From Tenacibaculum sp. SG-28 (GTDB lineage: Bacteria > Bacteroidota > Bacteroidia > Flavobacteriales > Flavobacteriaceae), in the NCBI RefSeq assembly GCF_002954385.1, contig NZ_MQVY01000006.1:1-64000 (forward strand): a DNA stretch of 64,000 bases, read 5' to 3'. The stretch's first letter is position 1. Each line of letters begins with the position of its first letter. Below are positions 57,568 to 64,000 of the stretch, in pieces. The translations under genes and the position numbers were made by a program. The notes under the pieces were generated by a model, which was given only the letters and a program-made list of their open reading frames with translations, did not search any database and was not told the origin of the DNA.

Positions 57568-58646
57568 TTATTGCATTGCATAGAGTCTTTTATTGGAAAC
57601 GTCTGGGGTAATATGTTCTAAATCTCCATAGGGTTTTACTAATGGTTTTAGCACACATAGAACAGTTGTTATGCCTTTAATTGTTACTTTACTATTTTTT
57701 ACCGTATAACTCCATCTAACTTTTCTATTGGTATGTTAAGGGATTTTACTTTTTGTGTCATATCTTCATCATTGATAACCCATTGCATTATTTCTTCAGA
57801 AGAGGTGAAATCTGGTATTTCGTCATCAGAGTTGTGGTAATCTATTTCAAAAACTATTGGGATATTTTGCTGAATAGTGTAGGGTTCGCCGACATATCTC
57901 TCTCTTTCATTGTTTAATGCATCGTACCATTCGAACTCCTCTTCAGGATATTTTTTTGCAATCTCTTTAGAGAGATCTACCTTTCCTGGTGATTTAGCAG
58001 TAGGATAAAAGACATAGTATGGTTTTGCTAAATAATGTGCTGAAAACTCTCCCCCAAAAACATTAAAATACGGAGAGGCTATTATCTCAGCGTTATTTTC
58101 TGTGGTAAATACTCTTTGTAATGCTTGAATTAACTTTGTGTCTTCGGCTAATGCGTTACTGTGGAAAATAATTTTAGAGTTTGCATTAAAATGATTCTCT
58201 AAAACAGGTAATTTTTCATTGTCTAAACATTTTTCTAAAGAAGTACTGTTTACCCTTGTTCCATTAATTCTTGTTTCTAAATCCATTCCTAGCCATGGAC
58301 TGTTATTATTCACAATATGTATCTCTCCGTAGGTCTTATGGTAAGCGTTATTGTTTAACCAAGTAAGCATTTCTTCCAAAGAATACACACCTTGTACAAT
58401 TTTGTAATTTTTATTCGTGAAGTACTCTGTTGCATCCGAATAAAATGTAGTCGCGTCACGATCATGGCCCGTAATAAATACAATAGGTTTGTGTACCTCT
58501 TTTACTATTGGTTTTACTACTTTTTTTACACTATTGTTTGCCTCATGTTTACCTGTGTTTTCTTTCTCGTTTTTACATGAAGTAAAGTTTACTGATAGTA
58601 ATGCCAATCCAATTGCCATTACGAATTGTTTTGTAGGTGTTTTCAT
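57568..58646 (-). pseudogene. Uncharacterised lipoprotein, tail cut by a one-base deletion
   Basis: Lipoprotein (lipobox NFTSC24, then a Lys/Val linker) with a globular domain beginning PIVFITGHDRDATTFYS. The segment order GEIHIVNNNSPWLGMD then KIIFHSNALAEDTKLIQAL and IIASPYFNVFGG is reminiscent of caspase-fold or DUF4347-like domains, but His/Cys are not both in place, so this is speculative. The frame stops at LDGVIR (57699). One extra base at 57702 continues it as VKNSKVTIKGITTVLCVLKP and HITPDVSNKRLYAMQ to 57568, just before a hairpin. Intact length about 359 residues. It probably belongs to the LytTR-controlled unit. Confidence 0.65.
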
Positions 58647-58649
58647 AAT

Positions 58650-58862
58650 TTACTTTTTTAAGGTTATTACTATTGCTTTCTTTGTTTCTATTTGTTGTAT
58701 TTTATTTAGTATTTTTCTCAAGTTTCTATTTAGTATCCAAGTGCTGTTTAATTCTGTTTCTGTTTTAGTGATTTTACCGTTTTGGTTAATGTGTATTTTT
58801 ATTTGAGAATATTTTTGTAGATACAGTAATACAACTTTCATAAATCTATTTTCTAAATACAT
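58650..58862 (-). CDS. Small basic protein upstream of lipoprotein gene
   Basis: Up to 70 residues (63 if Met8 is used), Lys/Ile rich, no signal peptide and no recognised family. It ends three bases before the lipoprotein start, and a -7-like box and a direct repeat lie upstream at a proper distance, which argues for a real first gene of the unit. It could also be noncoding leader. Moderate to low certainty. Confidence 0.45.
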   Translation of the reverse strand: MYLENRFMKVVLLYLQKYSQIKIHINQNGKITKTETELNSTWILNRNLRKILNKIQQIETKKAIVITLKK

Positions 58863-58883
58863 AATATAGTAGTTTTGATACCC

Positions 58884-58891
58884 TAAATGTA
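58884..58891 (-). promoter_or_regulatory. -7-like box of the lipoprotein unit
   Basis: Minus-strand TACATTTA, one mismatch from TAnnTTTG, 21 bases before the ATG of the small protein and 29 bases after the direct repeat. Confidence 0.4.
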
Positions 58892-58920
58892 GAAATGGAA
58901 AATGGTTAAATTTTCAGATA

Positions 58921-58953
58921 TTTAGAATTCGTCACGATTAATTTAGAATTCGT
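58921..58953 (-). promoter_or_regulatory. 21-bp-period direct repeat, candidate LytTR site
   Basis: The 12-base word TTTAGAATTCGT occurs at 58921 and again at 58942, exactly 21 bp apart (ACGAATTCTAAA on the transcribed-unit strand). LytTR regulators bind pairs of direct repeats with two-turn spacing. The pair sits roughly 30-70 bases upstream of the expected start of the small protein/lipoprotein transcript, where an activator would bind. The only LytTR regulator in the window lies at 54666. Confidence 0.6.
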
Positions 58954-59014
58954 TGTCGATACTATATAAGTCTTAAAATTTGAAAATTATTAGGGCACTA
59001 TTTAACCCTATATT

Positions 59015-61207
59015 TTAGTAACAGTCGGTAAGGATTTTATTATTTTTTTGTAGGCTTTCTATGGAAGTATTCAGTTCTTTTGTAGTTATCTCGTGTAATA
59101 CTTTAAGAATTTCGTTTTGCATTTTTACAGACCCACAAATCATAATATTTCCTTTTTTTTGTAGTGTGGAAATTATTAGATCTTTATTTTTAAGTACAGA
59201 ATCCTGTACGTATTCTTTTTTAGCATTTTCACGTGAATACGCAATATGTAACGAATTTAGTTGTTGTATCTCTAGCGCCTTTTCTATCGTTTCTCTGTAC
59301 AGGTTAAATGACTCTTTAGTTCTTCCTCCCCAAAATAAATGTATTTTAGTGCTTGGTTTCGCCGCATGTATCATCAATAAAAGGGCTATTCCAGTACCAT
59401 TAGAAATCAAAATAACTTCTTTGGAATTTTGTGGGAAATGAAAAGCCGTATTCTTTTTAATATAGGCTTTTACAGAACTGGATTTTTGTAATTCTGATAA
59501 ATAGGTAGAGCATATACCATACTCATGCTTTTTAATACTCAATAGTATATCCTTACCTATTTTGGCAATAGAATAAAGCCGCTCTACGCCATCTTTTTTT
59601 GGTCGAATTCCTAATAAGTCTCCTGATTGAAATTTTAATTTCCTCTCGGGTTTGAAACGAATTATAAAACTTTTATCGGTGTTAATTTCTGTTTTGGATA
59701 CTACCTTAAAACTATATTCCTTAGGTTTTTTTTCTACCATTGGTTGTACAGTAAATGTAGTGTCTGTTGCTGTATTGATAGCAGTATTCCATGCTGTAAA
59801 ACTCGCAAACGATTGGTTGTTTACTTTGTGCAATGGTAGAATACGAGAGAAGTTTTTGTTTTTCGCTAGCACGTTGTCAATTTCCAAAGCAAAAGCACAA
59901 TATTTAGGGTATGCAAGCGAACCGAAGCCAACTACAGCAAATTTAATGGTGTGATTTTGTGGTACAAGATTCATCTTTTCAATTGCTGTATTAGCATTAG
60001 AAGGTGCATCTCCATCCCCATAGGTGGCGGTTAAAACAAAAACATATTTGGCAGTTTTATACGTAGTGTAATTATTTAAGCTATCCATAAAGGGCTTTTG
60101 TTCTGTCGCTATCAAAGCATTATACAGCGACTTGGCAAAGGTAAATGTACTTCCAGTTTCTGATCCTACCAGTAGTATATAGTTGGCCTCCTCTTTTGAG
60201 TAGGTGTTTTTAATAGAAACTCTTTTTTTTATTCTATCGATCGTCATTACAAAGCCAGAATAGATAAAATAGAGTATGGCGAAACACGAGAGAAGTAATA
60301 TTAATGCCCAGACTAATGTGCCATCTCCAGTATGAAGAACGAAACTCCAATCTATTAATTTTTCAATTGTTGTCTTTGGTAAGCTGCTTATTTCTATTCC
60401 AGAATTTTGTTGTATTAATACTTCTTTATCGCGTAGTTTTAGGGTGAAATAATCTTCAGGATCCTCTGAAAAAGGAAACTCTAAACGCTGCAGCTGTTGC
60501 ATTGCTGTTGTTTGGAAAATAGTAAAATCTTTTCTTTGTTTATCGCTGCTGCTTGGGGGCGTCTTAGTTACTATTTTATGGCGTTTTTGGTCTTTTGGGA
60601 GTACTGCAAATTTATCTAAGGATAGGTAGATTCCAGTAACGGTTAGTATCACAATAGGAATACTTGTGATTCTTCCTATCGTTACGTGATAATATTGTTC
60701 GTTTTTCTCTTTTACTACTGTAGAGAAAAGATATCGTATACCGCCTTGCCTTTTGCAAATAAGCATAAAACCTGTACATGTTAAGAGTAATAGTAAAAAA
60801 GAAACAACTCCAACAATAATTCTTCCAGTTGATTTTAAAAATAATGAACGATGCAGTGTTGTGGCAAATTTAAAAATCGATTTTCTTTTTTCTAATTCGC
60901 CTATTTTTTCTCCGGTAAAAGGATTTATGTAAAAAGAAGTATTGCCTTCATTAGCATCTACAGCAGAAGCTTTTACGGTGTTGTTTTTTGCCAGCTCTAA
61001 AGTTATGATTTCATCATAATTTTTCTCTAATTTGGCAATAGTTTCTCCAATAGTAATAGTCTCTAAATTATCTATTGCATACGGAGATACTTCTTTAGAA
61101 ATAGGTTCTAGCGCTAGAATTATTCCAGTTATAGCAGCAATAGTTATAAAAAGGAAAGAAGATATAGCCAAAGTTAGGTGGCTATATCTCCATATTGAAA
61201 GTGTCAT
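59015..61207 (-). CDS. PepSY / flavodoxin / FNR membrane reductase
   Basis: 730-residue fusion. An N-terminal PepSY-associated membrane region (about 1-335, four helices, LHRSLFLKSTGRIIVG); a flavodoxin domain (about 345-480; GSETGSTFTFAKSL, TATYGDGDAPSNANTA, FGSLAYPKYCAFA); and a ferredoxin-reductase domain with FAD motif RLYSIAK, GICSTYLSEL and the NADPH site SNGTGIALLLMI. It would pass electrons from cytoplasmic NADPH via FAD and FMN across the membrane, as proposed for ferric-siderophore reductases. The gene follows the DUF2271 gene by 12 bases. Confidence 0.9.
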   Translation of the reverse strand: MTLSIWRYSHLTLAISSFLFITIAAITGIILALEPISKEVSPYAIDNLETITIGETIAKLEKNYDEIITLELAKNNTVKASAVDANEGNTSFYINPFTGEKIGELEKRKSIFKFATTLHRSLFLKSTGRIIVGVVSFLLLLLTCTGFMLICKRQGGIRYLFSTVVKEKNEQYYHVTIGRITSIPIVILTVTGIYLSLDKFAVLPKDQKRHKIVTKTPPSSSDKQRKDFTIFQTTAMQQLQRLEFPFSEDPEDYFTLKLRDKEVLIQQNSGIEISSLPKTTIEKLIDWSFVLHTGDGTLVWALILLLSCFAILYFIYSGFVMTIDRIKKRVSIKNTYSKEEANYILLVGSETGSTFTFAKSLYNALIATEQKPFMDSLNNYTTYKTAKYVFVLTATYGDGDAPSNANTAIEKMNLVPQNHTIKFAVVGFGSLAYPKYCAFALEIDNVLAKNKNFSRILPLHKVNNQSFASFTAWNTAINTATDTTFTVQPMVEKKPKEYSFKVVSKTEINTDKSFIIRFKPERKLKFQSGDLLGIRPKKDGVERLYSIAKIGKDILLSIKKHEYGICSTYLSELQKSSSVKAYIKKNTAFHFPQNSKEVILISNGTGIALLLMIHAAKPSTKIHLFWGGRTKESFNLYRETIEKALEIQQLNSLHIAYSRENAKKEYVQDSVLKNKDLIISTLQKKGNIMICGSVKMQNEILKVLHEITTKELNTSIESLQKNNKILTDCY

Positions 61208-61219
61208 ATACGTACAATC

Positions 61220-61711
61220 TTATTGTGGTAATAATCGTATGTAACGAATAAAGCCTTTTCCTTCCACTTTATTCTTAATGTTTTCTGAGGTTAACTCAAA
61301 TTCAATATCGTCTTTATAGTATTCTTGATCTTCAACTGCAGATTCAAAACGAATACGATATCCAGCGTCTATTTTATTTTCATCGATAGAAAGTATGCTA
61401 ATAGTTCGGTTACCCCCACTAATTGTAGCTCCTGTAATAGCGTCAATATCTGTTCGTTTTTTTCCATAAAAGTTCCACCATTCTGTGATGTCTGAATACC
61501 ACTCATCGTCATCCCCTTGCACATAAAGCGTTTCTACATATTTTCCATCTTTAATTAAAGATATGACAACATAAGCTCCTTCACCCGTATAATTCTTCAT
61601 CTGAATCATACACTTAAACGTTTTACTTTCGGTAATGGTATTGAAACTGCAGAGACCCAAAACCAATATACAAACTAAAAAAATAGTTTTTATTACATTG
61701 TTTGCTTTCAT
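61220..61711 (-). CDS. DUF2271 protein with flavinylation-like motif
   Basis: 163-residue secreted or lipid-linked protein (hydrophobic signal 8-21 with a Cys21) of the DUF2271 family: DGKYVETLYVQGDDDEWYSD, then D90-A-I-T93-G-A-T96 and GGNRTISI. DxxTGAT equals the consensus at which ApbE attaches FMN to threonine in NqrC/RnfG-type proteins, so this could be a covalent flavoprotein; this is inference. It lies between an ankyrin protein gene (2-base gap) and the PepSY reductase gene, a natural electron partner. Confidence 0.82.
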   Translation of the reverse strand: MKANNVIKTIFLVCILVLGLCSFNTITESKTFKCMIQMKNYTGEGAYVVISLIKDGKYVETLYVQGDDDEWYSDITEWWNFYGKKRTDIDAITGATISGGNRTISILSIDENKIDAGYRIRFESAVEDQEYYKDDIEFELTSENIKNKVEGKGFIRYIRLLPQ

Positions 61712-61713
61712 AT

Positions 61714-63237
61714 TTATTTTAAAAATGTTAGGTCTATATTTTGAGCATTTAATTGCTCATTTTCTTTTGCTAAATCGAATACGTTTTCACCAAAACTAGT
61801 TACCATTGTTTTGTCAGCACCGATACTTAAAAGATAGTTTACAACAGTAAGATCTTTTGCTTGCATGACTGCTTTATGCAAAACCGTTAATCCGTCACTA
61901 TTTATCGCATTTACATCGATCCCCATTGCATGAATTTCTTTTAATAAGGCGATACTGTTTTTTTCTAATCCGATATGAAAAAGTGTATTTGCATTATGCT
62001 GAACTTCTTTCATTGGAACACCTTTCGCTATCAAAGCTGATTTTTTATCCTGAAAATCCTTTGGTTTTTGAGCATTGTAGCCGTGCACAAGATAGTACGC
62101 GAGAGAATTTCCTTTCTGGTCCTTTACGTTTGTTTTAGCACCTTGTTTTAATAGATAAGAAACCACATCCATACTATTTCGCTCGATAGCGTTTGATATG
62201 GCAGTTTTTCCCTGTTTGTTTTGGTGATTAATATCGGTATTGTCATCTATTAATAAGGTTATGACCTCTAAAGAGTTTACGCTTGAGGCATTTAACAATG
62301 GAGTGTTTCCATCGATATCTTCTTGATTAATATTTGTACCTTTCTCTATGAAATAGGCAATAGTCTCTTTATCTTTATTTGCATATGCTATATTGTGCAA
62401 CGGTGTTTTACCTTGCTTGTTTACGATATTAGGTGCTACACCAAGTGCTTCTAGTTCTTTATAAAAAGACAATAGATTGTATCCTTTTCTTGCGCGTTGT
62501 GTTGCCATAAACATAGCATTTCCTCCATTGTTATTTAGGCCTTTGTAAGGAACTCCTGCTGCAATTAATTCTTTAAGTATGGCACTGTTTCCATTTTTAG
62601 TACCGTAATTAAAAGCTCCGTTACCGTCATTGTCTTTGCTGGATAAGCGCAGGCCTTTTTCGGTAAAATAGTCGAGCATTTTGAGATCATTTAAATGCGG
62701 CATTATAAGTAAAAGAGCGTTCGCACCATGATCATCTGTTTCGGTTATGCTGCTTCCATTTTCCAAACATAAATCGTATACTTTTGTGTTTTTCTGTCCT
62801 GTTGCAGCAGCAAAAGTAAGTACCGAATACCCATGGGAATCTTTAAGGTCCATTCTCGCATTTTTTCCAATTAAATATTCCATAAGGGCAACATTACCCT
62901 TGTAGGCTGCCCAGAATACATAAGTTCTTTTATCATGCGTAATTTTATCAATTGGATTCCCTTCTAAGGATAACAAATAATGAATCGAACTATTCGGTGC
63001 TTCTTCTAATATTGCATATCCAACTGCATCGAAGGCATATCTATTTAATGCTGTTGGATCATTTCCTTCAGAGATTTTTGTTTTTATCGTTGCAATAGAC
63101 GGGGCTGTTTTCCAGAATGCTCGGTCTAGAAAAATATTTTTATCCTGTGCATTCAATTTCATTAAAAAAAGAAGGGGCAAAACAAAAAGTAACTTTTTAG
63201 TATACATAAAATTTTCAATTTGTGGAAACATCAACAT
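61714..63237 (-). CDS. Secreted ankyrin-repeat protein
   Basis: Up to 507 residues with about ten to twelve ankyrin repeats from residue 80 to the end (for example DSHGYSVLTFAAATGQ, NKQGKTPLHNIAYANKDKET, NSDGLTVLHKAVMQAKDL). A signal peptide lies at about 11-31 (ending KLNAQ); the more natural start is the Met at about residue 11 (63207). Ankyrin repeats bind partner proteins. It is found between DUF6607 and DUF2271 genes in an apparent operon. Confidence 0.85.
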   Translation of the reverse strand: MLMFPQIENFMYTKKLLFVLPLLFLMKLNAQDKNIFLDRAFWKTAPSIATIKTKISEGNDPTALNRYAFDAVGYAILEEAPNSSIHYLLSLEGNPIDKITHDKRTYVFWAAYKGNVALMEYLIGKNARMDLKDSHGYSVLTFAAATGQKNTKVYDLCLENGSSITETDDHGANALLLIMPHLNDLKMLDYFTEKGLRLSSKDNDGNGAFNYGTKNGNSAILKELIAAGVPYKGLNNNGGNAMFMATQRARKGYNLLSFYKELEALGVAPNIVNKQGKTPLHNIAYANKDKETIAYFIEKGTNINQEDIDGNTPLLNASSVNSLEVITLLIDDNTDINHQNKQGKTAISNAIERNSMDVVSYLLKQGAKTNVKDQKGNSLAYYLVHGYNAQKPKDFQDKKSALIAKGVPMKEVQHNANTLFHIGLEKNSIALLKEIHAMGIDVNAINSDGLTVLHKAVMQAKDLTVVNYLLSIGADKTMVTSFGENVFDLAKENEQLNAQNIDLTFLK

Positions 63238-63245
63238 TTAATCAT

Positions 63246-64000
63246 TTATTTCTTAACAAAAGATTCTATAATTTCATTTATTTCCTCTTCTTTTTCAATT
63301 TTATCCGAGAACAAGTACTTGTATAGAGGTTTATTTTCAACTTTTTTCTCTAGTGAAAGGTCAGTATTTCTACCGTAAACTTTATCCCATTTATTTCTAA
63401 CAATTTCCCACTTTTTTTCATTTTTTACCCACCAGTCTGCAGCTCCTTTACATCTACTATCTGGTACTCTAACATAGGTGTTATACCCTTTTTCAACCGC
63501 TAATACAAAATCTTTTTCCCCGGGTTTTCGAATAACTTTTTTATTGTCTTGGTCATGCAACCAACCATACGCTGTAATTTCTTGTCTGTTTCCCCTAACG
63601 GTTATGTTGTAGTCGCTTCTTTTGGTGTATTCTCTTCGAGGTAACGGAGCGTCGGTAGTGTTTTCCCAATAACTTTTTCCATCTACATGCACCCAAGATC
63701 CAGAGCCTTCATATCTGGGGCTATCGTCTACTTGGAATACTTTTTGGGTCCATTGTTTTTTTACAGCTGATTTTGGTTTGTGCTCAAACTTCCAATTGTT
63801 ATCTCCATTGTACATATAAAAGTCTTCGTTTTGAAATATCCAATCTTGTCTCCAATGTTTTACGATGTATGGGTTATCCGGGCTTCCTACTTGTAATAAA
63901 TGCTGAATTGAAATTTTGTTATTTTCATCTGTTACTAATTGTGCCCACTCCAAGCCTTTATCTGTTTTCGTTTTGGAAGGTTGGTATAGCGAATCTTTAC
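63246..64000 (-). CDS. DUF6607 family protein (partial, runs off the window)
   Basis: The frame stays open to the right edge, so only the C-terminal 250 residues are visible. Features such as IVKHWRQDWIFQNEDFYMY, VKKQWTQKVFQVDDSPRYEG and ENTTDAPLPRREYTKRSDYN are of the DUF6607 family, secreted proteins of unknown role often next to TonB-dependent receptors. It heads the visible ankyrin-DUF2271-PepSY operon, with only 8 bases to the ankyrin gene. Confidence 0.8.
   Translation of the reverse strand, partial: KDSLYQPSKTKTDKGLEWAQLVTDENNKISIQHLLQVGSPDNPYIVKHWRQDWIFQNEDFYMYNGDNNWKFEHKPKSAVKKQWTQKVFQVDDSPRYEGSGSWVHVDGKSYWENTTDAPLPRREYTKRSDYNITVRGNRQEITAYGWLHDQDNKKVIRKPGEKDFVLAVEKGYNTYVRVPDSRCKGAADWWVKNEKKWEIVRNKWDKVYGRNTDLSLEKKVENKPLYKYLFSDKIEKEEEINEIIESFVKK

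Overview
The window looks like a chromosomal segment of a marine-type Flavobacteriaceae (Bacteroidota). The DNA is AT-rich. Promoters use the Bacteroidota -33/-7 form (TTG-N19-TAnnTTTG). Flavobacterial marker genes are present: gldI, a geranylgeranyl-reductase-like flavoprotein, paired rhomboids, a lipoprotein-rich proteome, and PDH E1-alpha next to a two-lipoyl E2. I see no prophage, insertion sequence, CRISPR array or integrated island. It is mostly core genome with accessory patches at the left end and at about 54-64 kb.

Layout. 0.5-4.6 kb: small membrane protein, membrane-anchored XRE regulator, serine hydrolase, and an NAD-dependent reductase divergent from an HxlR regulator. 5.0-5.2 kb: two tandem tRNA-Gly(TCC). 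5.6-10.3 kb (minus): GNAT, lytic transglycosylase, hydrolase, DUF6438 lipoprotein, mtaB. 10.8-11.2 kb: decayed coding sequence including a broken monooxygenase gene. 11.2-13.4 kb: DUF4442 protein and an oligopeptide-type binding lipoprotein. 13.6-21.2 kb (minus): flavoprotein reductase, EEP nuclease, two rhomboids, mutL, a small membrane protein, ribH, a TPR protein. 21.3-32.4 kb (mostly plus): recF, DUF721, ndk (minus), nrnA, gldI, two further peptidyl-prolyl isomerases, PAP2 phosphatase, fadH-like reductase, ettA, thioredoxin. 32.4-36.1 kb: OmpA-like protein, a candidate small RNA, MazG-like protein, tRNA-Ser, aroC. 36.2-45.3 kb (minus): PDH E2 and E1-alpha, secreted protein, VanX-type dipeptidase, ArnT-like transferase, PspC/PadR pair, DUF4870. 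45.4-54 kb: DUF4442 and AIM24-like pair, TlpA-like lipoprotein, aqpZ, two barrel proteins, tRNA-Met, START-like protein, class IV aminotransferase, YqgE. 54.6-58.9 kb: LytTR two-component pair with a lipoprotein unit that carries a 21-bp-period direct repeat at its promoter. 59-64 kb: PepSY/flavodoxin reductase, DUF2271, ankyrin and DUF6607 genes, which resemble an iron-uptake or extracytoplasmic redox operon.

The most striking global feature is a set of single-base deletions that split otherwise intact conserved genes (rhomboid, gldI, cyclophilin-FKBP, OmpA-like, aroC, AIM24-like, and a lipoprotein). All are minus-one and several lie in short homopolymers, so systematic sequencing error is the leading explanation. 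The monooxygenase remnant carries more than one lesion and looks like genuine decay.

The best candidates for something undescribed are four: the LytTR-linked lipoprotein system at 54.6-59 kb, a short intergenic RNA at 34.04-34.11 kb, helically phased TTGGCG repeats between the XRE regulator and the serine hydrolase, and a DUF2271 protein with a perfect ApbE-type flavinylation motif beside a PepSY flavoreductase.
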